64,000 nucleotides of DNA, from assembly GCF_036226505.1 (NCBI RefSeq), contig NZ_CP108484.1:2046001-2110000 (forward strand), given 5' to 3'. The notes below the pieces were generated by a model, which made no database searches, was not told where the DNA came from, and was given only the letters and a program-made list of their open reading frames with translations. The position numbers and the translations under genes were made by a program. Positions 7,586 through 15,612 of the stretch are shown one piece after another (the stretch's first letter is position 1; each line of letters opens with the position of its first letter). The stretch is from Kitasatospora sp. NBC_01246. Lineage in GTDB: Bacteria; Actinomycetota; Actinomycetes; Streptomycetales; Streptomycetaceae.

Positions 7586-8194
7586 GTAGGGGAAGCAAGT
7601 TTGACGAGGTGGGAAGTCCTGGCGATGCCCCGTGCCGGACACGCGAGTTGGCCGACGCCGCCGCATGTCCACCGAGGGCGTCAACGACGCGTCGGGGGCT
7701 TCGAACACAAGAAGGAGGAAGGAATCCCGGCCCCGTCCCCGCGGGAAACGGGCGGTCCGTCCCTGGATGCGACAGCCCCGAGGGCCCGACCGGGCCCGCC
7801 ACCCCCGCAGGAACCGCACGCGCGCTGAGCGCCGCCGGGAACCGCGAGACCCGCAACCTCCCCGCTGTCCGAAGCCCCGTCGCCCGACACCCCGATCAAC
7901 CACCCTCCGCCCTCTCCCCCTTCACCTTCACCCTTCACCCTTCACCCGACCGGCGCCTTCGGCCGCGCTCTCCCAGGAGCCGTCCGCCGCCGGCCGTTCG
8001 TGGCCACCGCGCCCCGAACCGTCCGCGCCCGAGCACGCGTTGCCGCCGGTCGGCCGTCCTCCGACGCCGCCCTGCGGCGATGCCGCCGTGCGCGCGGCGG
8101 AACGGGAACGGCGGTGCGTACGGGCGCAGGAGCCGCCCCGTGAACCGGCGCTGCGTCCCGGCCGCGGTAGTTTCCCGACCTCTGGAGTGATTGC

Positions 8195-9301
8195 ATGCCG
8201 AAGCCTGACGGATACCTGTATCGGGCCGCCTCCGACACCCCGTACTTCAGCAACGACGGCGAGACCTACCTCGCCAGGACACCGCTGAAGGACATCGAGA
8301 AGGCGCGGCCGCTGCGCGTGCTCTCCGAGGAGGACTACTCGTTCTGGCAGACGTACGGCTACGTCGTCGTCCGGGAGGCGATCCCGGCCGAGGCGGCGAA
8401 GCGGCTGCTGGACTTCGCCTGGGACTTCCAGGGCCTGGACCCGGAGCGGCCGGAGACCTGGTACGAGGAGCGGGAGTTCGCCGACGAACTGGCCCAGCAC
8501 CTGCACATCTACGGCTTCGTCGAGGCCTACCAGCACCAGCTGATCTGGGACAGCCGCCAGGCGCAGCGGGTCTACGACGCGTTCGTCGACGTCTGGGACT
8601 GCGAAGAGCTCTGGGTGACGCTGGACCGGCTCAACCTCAACCCGCCGAACGTCGGCAACCGTGACCGCGCGCTGATCGAGGCGACGGACAAGGGCTTCGA
8701 CATCGAGCTGCACTGGGATGTCGACACCACGCTCGGCATCCTGCCGCAGCGCGTCCAGGGGATCATCGCGCTCAACGACACCCGGCCGGACCACGGCGGC
8801 TTCCAGTGCAACCCCGAGCTGTTCCGGCGGTTCAACCAGTGGCAGGCCGCCCAGCCGGCCGACCGCGACCCGATCCGGCCCGCCGTCGACCGTGCGGAGT
8901 TCCCGGTCGTGCGGCCCGAGTTGAAGGCCGGCGACCTGCTGATCTGGAACGGCCTGCTCGCCCACGGCGTGGCCCGCAACACCTCGGAGCAGGGCGTCCG
9001 GGCGGTCCAGTACCTCTCGATGATGCCGGCGCTGGAGGAGCACGAGGAGCTCAAGGCCTCGCGGATCGCCTCCTGGCGCGACCTCTCCACCCCGACGTGG
9101 AACAAGACGCTGGTGGGCGACCCGCGGAAGCACGAGTCGCTGCGCTACGGCAAGGCCGAGCTGAGCGACCTCGGCGCCAAACTGCTGGGCCTGGAGTCCT
9201 GGCACGCCGAGCAGCGCACCGAACCGGAGACCGAACCGAACACCGCACAGCACACCGCACAGCACACCGTCCGACACAGCACCCCGGACGGCGACGCGTG
9301 A
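8195..9301 (+). CDS. PhyH-type Fe(II)/2-oxoglutarate-dependent oxygenase
   Basis: 368 residues of the phytanoyl-CoA dioxygenase family. The iron facial triad is visible as HWDVD (His173, Asp175) and the distal His257 in LLAHGVARN; Arg at about 261-269 can hold the 2-oxoglutarate carboxylate. The family hydroxylates or otherwise oxidises unactivated carbons in small molecules, often amino acids in natural-product pathways. The last about 30 residues are a Thr/Glu/Gln/His-rich repeat (TAQHTAQHT) probably not part of the catalytic fold. It is the first gene of a five-gene operon; its TGA overlaps the next GTG start. Confidence 0.9.
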   Translation: MPKPDGYLYRAASDTPYFSNDGETYLARTPLKDIEKARPLRVLSEEDYSFWQTYGYVVVREAIPAEAAKRLLDFAWDFQGLDPERPETWYEEREFADELAQHLHIYGFVEAYQHQLIWDSRQAQRVYDAFVDVWDCEELWVTLDRLNLNPPNVGNRDRALIEATDKGFDIELHWDVDTTLGILPQRVQGIIALNDTRPDHGGFQCNPELFRRFNQWQAAQPADRDPIRPAVDRAEFPVVRPELKAGDLLIWNGLLAHGVARNTSEQGVRAVQYLSMMPALEEHEELKASRIASWRDLSTPTWNKTLVGDPRKHESLRYGKAELSDLGAKLLGLESWHAEQRTEPETEPNTAQHTAQHTVRHSTPDGDA

Positions 9302-10629
9302 ACCGGGCCGCCGGCGTGGACAGGATCTGCCTGACCCTGCCCACCAACCGGGCCTGCGCCGACACCATCGCGTCCATCGGCGAGGAAGCCGCCTACGCCG
9401 CCGCGCAGTTCGGCGTCGAGGTGCACCTGCTGGTGCTGGACTCCTCCGACGAGCCGACGTTCGCCGTCCACGCCAAGGCCGTGGACGCGCTGCCCGGGAC
9501 GGCGGGCGTGGTCGTGCACCACCTCGACGAAGCCCGGCAGCGGACGTTCCTGCGGCGGGTGATCGACGCCGCCGCGGTCGCCGAACCGGCCCGGGTGCTC
9601 GACCTGATGCTGCCGGACGCCGTCTCCTACGGCGCCTGCACCAACCGGGCGTTCCTGATCGCCGCCGCCCTCGGCTGCCGCTCCGTCCACCGCCGGGACT
9701 CCGACAGCCACTACCAGGTCCTGGACGGGAAGCCGGTCTTCCCGATCCACCACGAGCTGCTGTCCCTCGGGAAGCGGGCGGCCGACGCGGCGGCCGGCGT
9801 CACCGAGAACGCCCTCGACCCGGCGCACGCCGAGAAGCCGGTGGCGATGGTCGGCGGCTCCTTCGTCGGTGAACTCTCCGTCGACATCGGCGAGATCCGC
9901 GAGCTGGACCCGGCCGTCTACGACGAGGTCGTCGCGCTCTGGGCGCCGGCCGGGGCGTCGGAGCAGGAGAAGCGGGAGCTGGTCGACGACTCCTTCGTGG
10001 GCGGTGGCACCGACCCGTTCACCGAGGACCGCGCCGTCCTGGACCTCCCGGACATCTGGCGGGTCGACATGTGCAACATCGGCTTCGACCACGCGGTGTA
10101 CGAGCGCCTGCCGCTGCCGTCCGCGACCGACACCATCGGCAGCGACTACTTCCTCCTGCACGTGGTGCGCGACGCCACCCTTCCCGGTGTGGTGCACAAC
10201 CGGCACATCGTGAACTACTACACCCCCGAGCGCCGCACGGGCGCCGGATTCACCGCCTACCAGCTGCGGTTCACCAAGTTCCTGCTGTCGATGCTCTACC
10301 TCTACCCGGTGTACTTCGACATGGAGGCGGCGGGCGGTGCGCTGCTCGACGACGAGCACCGCGTACGGGTCGCCGTGATCGCCGACTCCGTCCGGCGCAG
10401 CATCGGGACGGACCGGGCGGAGAACGTCCGCCGGCTGTCCGTCCTGGACGGCGCCTACCGCCGACTCGGCGGCAAGTACGCCGAGTTCGCCGACCATCTG
10501 CTCACCCTGCGGGACCGCCTGCTCGACGAGGCACAGGCGGACACCGAGGACTTCGCACTGCTGATCGGGGCGTGGGGTCCGCTGGTGCGGGCGTGCAAGG
10601 CCACCGGCCCCGAGCAGCTGGCCCGCTGA
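9298..10629 (+). CDS. DUF6271 family protein, likely GT-A-like glycosyltransferase
   Basis: 443 residues from a GTG that overlaps the upstream stop (GTGA). From memory this is the DUF6271 family, which has no assigned function. What I see suggests a GT-A nucleotide-sugar fold: an N-terminal beta-strand block (RICLTLPTN ... VEVHLLVLDSSDE), then SYGACTNRAFLIAAALG followed by HRRDSDSHYQ, a DxD-type metal and sugar-nucleotide motif at 134-136. No transmembrane segment or signal peptide is visible. In the operon it could attach a sugar to the product of the oxygenase or decarboxylase. The glycosyltransferase role is inference. Confidence 0.75.
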   Translation: MNRAAGVDRICLTLPTNRACADTIASIGEEAAYAAAQFGVEVHLLVLDSSDEPTFAVHAKAVDALPGTAGVVVHHLDEARQRTFLRRVIDAAAVAEPARVLDLMLPDAVSYGACTNRAFLIAAALGCRSVHRRDSDSHYQVLDGKPVFPIHHELLSLGKRAADAAAGVTENALDPAHAEKPVAMVGGSFVGELSVDIGEIRELDPAVYDEVVALWAPAGASEQEKRELVDDSFVGGGTDPFTEDRAVLDLPDIWRVDMCNIGFDHAVYERLPLPSATDTIGSDYFLLHVVRDATLPGVVHNRHIVNYYTPERRTGAGFTAYQLRFTKFLLSMLYLYPVYFDMEAAGGALLDDEHRVRVAVIADSVRRSIGTDRAENVRRLSVLDGAYRRLGGKYAEFADHLLTLRDRLLDEAQADTEDFALLIGAWGPLVRACKATGPEQLAR

Positions 10630-10650
10630 CCGGGCCTGGAGCTATCGACG

Positions 10651-11904
10651 ATGTCTGAGAACACACTTCTGCGCGCCGCCCTGGCGGCCGCGACCGACGA
10701 CCGGATCTACTACGACCTGGACGGGATCGAGGGCCAGTACACGGCGCTGCTGCGCGAACTGCCGGGCATCGCCGTCCGCTTCGCCATGAAGGCGTGCCCG
10801 GTGGACGAGGTCCTCGCCCACCTGGCGGAGCTGGGCGCCGGCTTCGACGCGGCCGGCCCGCAGGAGATCGCCCAGGCCCTGCGCACCGGCGTCCCGGTCG
10901 AGCGGATCCACTACGGCAACACCATCAAGTCCGACCGCAACATCGCCGAGGCGTACCGGCTCGGCGTCCGGGACTTCGCGACGGACAGCCTGGAGGACGT
11001 CGCGGCGCTCGCCGTCCACGCCCCGGGTGCCCGGGTGTTCTGCCGGGTCGCCACCACCGGGGACGGCGCGCTCTGGGGCCTGAGCCGGAAGTTCGGCTGC
11101 TCACCGGCGGACGCCGTCCTGGTCCTGGAGGAGGCGCGCGCGGCGGGGCTGACCCCGTCGGGGCTCTCCGTCCACGTCGGGTCGCAGCAGATGACCTCCG
11201 ACGCCTGGCAGAGCGCGCTGGACTCGCTCACCGCCGTGGTCGAGGAGCTGGACCGGCGGGGCATCCTGCTGGACCACGTCAACCTCGGCGGCGGCCTGCC
11301 CGCCCTCGGCGTCCTCGACAAGCGGGGCCGGCCGCTCGACCCGCCGGTGGACAAGATGTTCGCCGTACTCCGGGAGGGCATGCAGCGACTCCGGGAGGTG
11401 TCGGCGGCGCCGCTGGACTTCCTCCTGGAGCCGGGGCGCCACCTGGTCGCGGACCACGGCGCCATCCGGACCCAGGTCGCCCGGCTGACCTCCCGGCAGC
11501 AGCTCGACGGCGAGCGGCAGCACTGGCTCTACCTGGGCTGCGGCAAGTTCAACGGCCTGTACGAGATGGACGAACTGCAGTACCGGATGGAGTTCCCCGC
11601 CCACCCGCGGGACTCCGCCACCGAGGGCGGCTACATTCCGGCCGTCGTCGCGGGCCCGACCTGCGACAGCGACGACGCGTACACCGACGTCGACGGCCTC
11701 GTCGCGGTGCCGGCGGCCGCCGCCTCCGGGGATCCGGTCTGGATCTTCTCCTGCGGTGCCTACGCCACGGCGTACACGACCCAGGGCTTCAACGGGTTCG
11801 AGCCGCTCCCGTACACCTGCGTCCGCCGGACCGACAGCACCGGCCGCCCCACCCCCGCGCCTGCCCGCACCCCCGTTCCCGTCTCCGAGGGAGGTCCCGC
11901 ATGA
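10651..11904 (+). CDS. Fold-III PLP decarboxylase, ornithine-decarboxylase-like
   Basis: 417 residues of the Orn/DAP/Arg decarboxylase 2 family (alanine-racemase fold). PLP would bind Lys47 in FAMKACP; the glycine loop GGGLP and LEPGRHLVADHG match the phosphate-binding and active-site segments, and AGPTCDSDD carries the Cys that is catalytic in eukaryotic-type ornithine decarboxylase. By family it decarboxylates a basic amino acid (ornithine, lysine, arginine or diaminopimelate) to an amine; the exact substrate cannot be fixed here. It starts 21 bp after the DUF6271 gene. A proline-rich tail of about 25 residues ends the protein. Confidence 0.9.
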   Translation: MSENTLLRAALAAATDDRIYYDLDGIEGQYTALLRELPGIAVRFAMKACPVDEVLAHLAELGAGFDAAGPQEIAQALRTGVPVERIHYGNTIKSDRNIAEAYRLGVRDFATDSLEDVAALAVHAPGARVFCRVATTGDGALWGLSRKFGCSPADAVLVLEEARAAGLTPSGLSVHVGSQQMTSDAWQSALDSLTAVVEELDRRGILLDHVNLGGGLPALGVLDKRGRPLDPPVDKMFAVLREGMQRLREVSAAPLDFLLEPGRHLVADHGAIRTQVARLTSRQQLDGERQHWLYLGCGKFNGLYEMDELQYRMEFPAHPRDSATEGGYIPAVVAGPTCDSDDAYTDVDGLVAVPAAAASGDPVWIFSCGAYATAYTTQGFNGFEPLPYTCVRRTDSTGRPTPAPARTPVPVSEGGPA

Positions 11905-12548
11905 TGGCCGACGAGATCGCCGAGGGCGTCCGCGTCCGACTGCTGGCCGCCGACGACTGGGACGAGGTCGTGGCACTGGAGGCCCGCGCCTACAGCGCGA
12001 GCGGTCTGTCCGAGGGGCGGGCGGCGCTGGAGTCCCGGGGCCGGGCCTCGCCCACCACCTGCTTCGCGGTGGAGCACCGGGGGCGCCTCGGCGGCTACCT
12101 GCTCGCCCTGCCCTACCCGCTCCACGCGTGCCCGGACCTGAGCCGGCCGGAGGCCGCCGGCGTCCTGTCCACCAACATGCACGCGCACGACCTGGTGATC
12201 GCCGAGGAGCTGCGCGGCCGGGGGCTCGCGCCCCTGGTGCTCGGCCACCTCGCGCGAACGGCCCGGCTGCGGCGGTTCGAGACCATCTCGCTGGTGGCCG
12301 TCCGGGGCAGCGAGGTCCTCTGGGCCCCGCTGGGCTACCGCGCCGAGCCGGAGGTCGAACTCCCGGCGAGCTACGGCCCCCAGGCGGTCTACATGTCGAT
12401 GTCCCTGCGCACGGCTCCCCCCGCCGCGCCTCCCCTCCCGGCGGCTCCCACCCCCACGGCCCTGCTCGCCGCAGCCGGCTCCGGGGCGCCGCGGCACCCC
12501 CACGGCCCGTTCCCCGGGTCGCCCCTGAAAGACGAAGTGGTTCGATGA
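11901..12548 (+). CDS. GNAT-family N-acetyltransferase
   Basis: 215 residues from an ATG that overlaps the decarboxylase stop (ATGA), with GGGAGG upstream; a second ATG follows at 11904. The acetyl-CoA-binding segment VIAEELRGRGLAPLVLGHL shows the RGxG/A-type pyrophosphate loop, after HAHDLVIA (beta-4). The C-terminal about 45 residues are Pro/Ala-rich and disordered. In context it probably acylates the amine made by the upstream decarboxylase, either as a biosynthetic step or for self-protection; this is inference from the operon. Confidence 0.87.
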   Translation: MMADEIAEGVRVRLLAADDWDEVVALEARAYSASGLSEGRAALESRGRASPTTCFAVEHRGRLGGYLLALPYPLHACPDLSRPEAAGVLSTNMHAHDLVIAEELRGRGLAPLVLGHLARTARLRRFETISLVAVRGSEVLWAPLGYRAEPEVELPASYGPQAVYMSMSLRTAPPAAPPLPAAPTPTALLAAAGSGAPRHPHGPFPGSPLKDEVVR

Positions 12549-13813
12549 ACATGCTCCGCCTGCGCGACGACTACCGCCGAGCCCAACTGGCCATCGCGGC
12601 CCTGTTCTGCTTCCTCGGCTTCCAGTACGCGACGTGGGTCTCCCGCCTGCCCGCGCTGAAGAGCCGGCTGGACCTGAGCGAGGCCGAACTCGGCCTGCTG
12701 CTGATGGTCTGCGGGGTGGGCGCGGCGGTGTCCTTCCCGCTGGTCGCGGCGCTGATGAGGCGGCTCGGTTCACGGCTGCTCGCCACCCTGTCGGCGCTCG
12801 CCCTGGGCCTGGTGCTGCTCGGACTCACCGTGGCGCCCAACTACCCGGTGACCCTGGTGGTGGCCTGCTTCGACGGCATCGCGGTCGGCTGCCTGAACGT
12901 CGCGATGAACGCGCAGGGCGCCGCCCTGGAGGTCAAGTACCGGCGGACGGCGATGTCCAGGCTGCATGCCACCTTCAGCGCCGGCTCGCTGCTCGCCGCC
13001 CTGCTCGCCTCCGGCGTCAACGCCTTCACCACCACCCTGTCCGTGCACTTCGGCCTCGCCGCCGTCGTCCTCCTGCTGCTCCTCGGGCTCGCCCAGACGG
13101 GCATGCTGACGGATGACCGGAAGGCGGCCGCGGAAGCGCCGGAGGCCGCCGAGCCGCAGGCGCCGAAGAAGCGACGCGGGCTGACGCTGCCCTCGCGGGT
13201 GACGATCTGGATGGGCCTGGCGATGGTGTTCGGCACCATCACCGAGGGCGCCATGAACGACTGGTCGGCCCTCTACCTGAAGGACGTCGTCAACGCGGCG
13301 CCCCAGCTGGCCCCGCTGGGCATCGCCGTCGTCTCGGTCATGATGGTGGCGGCCCGGATCTTCGCCGACGGCTGGCGCACCCGCTTCGGCGACGGGCGGA
13401 TCGTCCGCTTCGGCAGCCTGCTGGCGGGCGGCGGCCTGGCACTCGCGCTGCTGGCCGGCGGGGTGGTGCCGACGCTGCTCGGGTTCGCCTGCGTGGGGCT
13501 GGGCGTCGCGGCCGTGACCCCGTGCATCTACGTGGCCGCCGCCCGGCAGGGCTCGGACGCGCTGGCGCTGGTCGCCGCCACCGGGACGACGGGCCTGCTC
13601 GCGGGGCCGGCGGTGATCGGCTTCATCGCCAACGGCAGCAGCCTGGTGTGGGGCATGGCCGCGGTGGCCGCGTCCGCCGCCGTCGTCTCACTCTGCGCGA
13701 CGCAGATCCGCTGGCCCGCGCTGGGCGGCGCGGACGACGCGGAGCCCGCCGCGCCGGCCTCCGCCGGCCCCGACGGCATCGCGCCGCCCGAGGCCGCCCT
13801 GCGCGAGGCCTGA
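12545..13813 (+). CDS. MFS transporter, probable product exporter
   Basis: 422 residues, ATG overlapping the upstream stop (ATGA). About twelve hydrophobic segments are visible in two halves separated by a charged loop (residues about 190-215, KAAAEAPEAAEPQAPKKRRG). The loop between helices 2 and 3 contains LMRRLGSR, the MFS motif A region. The N-terminus FLGFQYATWVSRLPALKSRL resembles the actinobacterial sugar-efflux/YbjJ-like group. As last gene of the operon it most likely exports the final product. A strong hairpin follows at 13821-13852. Confidence 0.92.
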   Translation: MNMLRLRDDYRRAQLAIAALFCFLGFQYATWVSRLPALKSRLDLSEAELGLLLMVCGVGAAVSFPLVAALMRRLGSRLLATLSALALGLVLLGLTVAPNYPVTLVVACFDGIAVGCLNVAMNAQGAALEVKYRRTAMSRLHATFSAGSLLAALLASGVNAFTTTLSVHFGLAAVVLLLLLGLAQTGMLTDDRKAAAEAPEAAEPQAPKKRRGLTLPSRVTIWMGLAMVFGTITEGAMNDWSALYLKDVVNAAPQLAPLGIAVVSVMMVAARIFADGWRTRFGDGRIVRFGSLLAGGGLALALLAGGVVPTLLGFACVGLGVAAVTPCIYVAAARQGSDALALVAATGTTGLLAGPAVIGFIANGSSLVWGMAAVAASAAVVSLCATQIRWPALGGADDAEPAAPASAGPDGIAPPEAALREA

Positions 13814-13820
13814 GCCCGTC

Positions 13821-13852
13821 GGGGCACCGGGTGGGATCCCACCCGGTGCCCC
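13821..13852 (+). terminator. Strong hairpin ending the five-gene operon
   Basis: A perfect 32-bp palindrome: GGGGCACCGGGTGGGA followed directly by its complement, eight bases after the transporter stop. The centre opens as a small loop. It closes the 8195-13813 operon. Confidence 0.8.
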
Positions 13853-13935
13853 GGGCCCGACCACCGGCTACCCCGGGGCCGCCCACCGGTGAAACGCGGT
13901 GGAACCGGACCGGCCCCGATGGCTAGGGTCGAGGG

Positions 13936-14289
13936 ATGACCACTCGCACCTTCCGCGTCACCGTCCGCGGCTCCTTCGACGGCCTCGACGCCGACCAGCA
14001 CGCCGAACTCCTCGCCCGCGCGGCCGAACACGACGTGCTGTACGCGTCGTTCACGCCCGAGGGGCACCTCAGCTACGACCTCGCCTCGCGCCCCGCCTTC
14101 ACCTTCCGCTTCCTGGACTCGGGCGAGGCCGAGGAGGACATCCTGGAGGCCGCCGACCGGGCCGAGGGGGCGGCGAAGTCCTGGCTCGACGAACACGGCT
14201 ACGGCTACAAGAACCTCCGGTCGCAGGCCGAGGACCTCTCCCAGGCCGCTGTCGGCAAGCGCCAACGCCGAGCCGCCCGCACCGCCTGA
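13936..14289 (+). CDS. DUF6204-like small conserved protein
   Basis: 117 residues, acidic in the centre and basic at the end (VGKRQRRAARTA). The opening TRTFRVTVRGSFDGLDADQ matches, from memory, a conserved actinobacterial family of unknown function (DUF6204). The pattern of two beta-strand pairs with alternating helices (FRVTVRGSF, YASFTPEG, FTFRFLD) suggests a compact alpha/beta domain. No catalytic motif, signal peptide or membrane segment is visible. It has its own start after the operon terminator and is followed by the MarR gene. Confidence 0.8.
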   Translation: MTTRTFRVTVRGSFDGLDADQHAELLARAAEHDVLYASFTPEGHLSYDLASRPAFTFRFLDSGEAEEDILEAADRAEGAAKSWLDEHGYGYKNLRSQAEDLSQAAVGKRQRRAARTA

Positions 14290-14351
14290 TCCCACCCCGC
14301 ACGATCCCGCACCCCCCGCTCCGCCACCTCCTCGACGGCTCAGTCCGCAGC

Positions 14352-14369
14352 TATACTTGAGCAGTCAAG
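14352..14369 (+). promoter_or_regulatory. -10 element overlapping an inverted repeat upstream of marR
   Basis: TATACT (14352-14357) is a good -10 hexamer. It overlaps CTTGA-GCAG-TCAAG (14356-14369), an inverted repeat of the size MarR dimers bind, directly before the AAGGAGG ribosome binding site. This suggests autorepression. Confidence 0.55.
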
Positions 14370-14378
14370 GAGGTGGCA

Positions 14379-14852
14379 ATGAGTTCCACATTGGACGCGG
14401 CCCTGCGCCTGGTCCGGGCGCAGGCGGCCCTGGTACGGCGGTTCGACGCGAGCCTGAGCGGCCTGCACGGGGTCAGCCTGGCCGATTTCACCCTGCTGCT
14501 CCGGCTGGGCCAGGCGCCCGGCGGCCGGATGCGCCGGGTGGACCTCGCCGAGGCGCTCGGCCTCACCGCCTCCGGCGTCACCCGGGGGCTCGCCCCGCTG
14601 GAGCGCATCGGCCTGGTGACCCGCGAGCCGGACGCCCGGGACGCCCGGGTCGCCTACGCGGCGCTCACCGACACCGGCCGCACCCTGCTCCGGGACATCC
14701 GCGCCACCGCCGAACGCGTCGCCGACGAGCTGTTCGCCGCACCCTCCTGGAGCCCGGACGACATCGCCCTGTTCGCCGGCCTGACCACCCGCCTCGGCGG
14801 CACCGGCCTCACCGACCGCCCCCTGACCACCGACCCGCCGCCGTCCGCCTGA
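14379..14852 (+). CDS. MarR-family transcriptional regulator
   Basis: 157 residues. A winged helix-turn-helix is seen at about 50-110: RRVDLAEALGLTASGVTRGLAPLERIGLV (recognition helix) and REPDARDARVAYAALTDTGR (wing). The ATG at 14379 is preceded by AAGGAGG at ideal spacing; the GTG two codons earlier is less likely. MarR proteins usually repress their own gene and a neighbouring efflux or catabolic gene in response to small phenolic ligands. The inverted repeat overlapping its -10 region supports autoregulation. No obvious target gene adjoins it. Confidence 0.93.
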   Translation: MSSTLDAALRLVRAQAALVRRFDASLSGLHGVSLADFTLLLRLGQAPGGRMRRVDLAEALGLTASGVTRGLAPLERIGLVTREPDARDARVAYAALTDTGRTLLRDIRATAERVADELFAAPSWSPDDIALFAGLTTRLGGTGLTDRPLTTDPPPSA

Positions 14853-14859
14853 GCGGATC

Positions 14860-15076
14860 ATGACCGGGTCGTCCCATCTGTCGGGCACCGGGATCGCTGA
14901 CCTGCTGACCCCGGCGGGCCCCTTCCTGACCGGCGGACCCGGCGCCCACGGCACCGCCGTCCTCACCCGCGCCGAGCAGGCGGCGGCCGACGCCACCGCC
15001 GACACGGGCCGCCGACTGCTCCAGCACCTCTGGCAACAGGGCGACCCGACCGAACGCCCCGCCCCGGAGGCCCCCG
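14860..15076 (+). other. Possible small or frameshifted ORF before the 15077 gene
   Basis: An ATG at 14860 opens a plausible peptide with a helical segment (VLTRAEQAAADATADTGRRL) for about 70 residues, but the frame has no stop and runs out of coding character into repetitive Pro/Asp/Gly where the gene at 15077 begins in another frame. It may be a separate short gene, the 5' part of the 15077 gene split by a frameshift, or chance. No ribosome binding site is convincing. Confidence 0.25.
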
Positions 15077-15541
15077 ATGGACCGAGTAGACCGGACGGAC
15101 CGGATGGACCTGACCGACCCGCCGCTGCTCTGCCACTGGACGTCCGCCGAGGGCACCTCCACGCTCGCCGTCCACCGCACCCCTGCCGGGTGGGAGTTGC
15201 TCGCGGCCTCCCCGTACGTGTCCGAGTCGCTGCTGTTCGACACGGCCGACGACGTCCGCGCGCTGGCCCGAGCCCTCGTGGAGCTGCCGTCCGGCCCCGA
15301 GCCGTTCGAGGCCGAGTGGTACCTCGCCGCCCCCGACAGCGAGGGCGACCAGGGCCACTTCGCCACCCTCGCGTGCGGCCTGGACCTCCGCGCCGGCCAC
15401 CGCCCGTACCTCGCCTACCAAGCGGTGCACGGGTTCGGCTCCTTCAGCATCCCCGGTGCGGACCTGTACTGCGACGACCTCCCGCTCGACCGGCTCCGCC
15501 ACCAGGCCGCCGCACTCCTCGCCGCACTCGCGACGCCCTGA
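15077..15541 (+). CDS. Hypothetical protein
   Basis: 154 residues, or about 145 if translation starts at MDLTD. The composition is normal coding sequence, acidic, with no signal peptide or membrane helix. Strands such as CHWTSAEGTSTLAVHRT and GWELLAASPYVSESLLFDTADDVRALARAL suggest a small alpha/beta fold with an aspartate-rich middle. I do not recognise the family. GGAGG lies upstream of the chosen ATG (CCGGAGGCCCCCGATGG). It converges with rsmB, with a terminator-like hairpin at 15565-15596 between them. Confidence 0.7.
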   Translation: MDRVDRTDRMDLTDPPLLCHWTSAEGTSTLAVHRTPAGWELLAASPYVSESLLFDTADDVRALARALVELPSGPEPFEAEWYLAAPDSEGDQGHFATLACGLDLRAGHRPYLAYQAVHGFGSFSIPGADLYCDDLPLDRLRHQAAALLAALATP

Positions 15542-15564
15542 CGAACCGGCCCCCGGCAGACGCC

Positions 15565-15596
15565 GGAGGGCCGGCCGCACCCGCGACCGGCCCTCC
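15565..15596. terminator. Hairpin between convergent genes
   Basis: Arms GGAGGGCCGG and CCGGCCCTCC are separated by 12 bases, between the stops of the 15077 gene and rsmB; it could serve both strands. Confidence 0.6.
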
Positions 15597-15612
15597 TTGC
15601 CCCGCCTCCCGG

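Larger units (their letters stand above)
7306..8194. other. 889-bp intergenic region with no supported gene
   Basis: Several frames are open but none gives a protein I recognise or normal coding composition. The region holds a hairpin (7422-7443), a TTGACA -35-like hexamer (7558-7563) beside a DasR-type operator-like sequence (7570-7585), a strong ribosome-binding-like run AAGGAGGAAGG near 7720 without a matching start codon, and a short CTTCACC repeat near 7917-7947. It reads as a leader or promoter region whose original gene may have been lost. The operon that follows begins at 8195 with GGAG seven bases before its ATG. Confidence 0.6.

Noticed and set aside
7558..8190. 210-aa frame and overlapping frames in the 7306-8194 gap
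   Set aside because: Ser/Arg/Pro-rich, no recognisable family, and the start overlaps the TTGACA/dre region.
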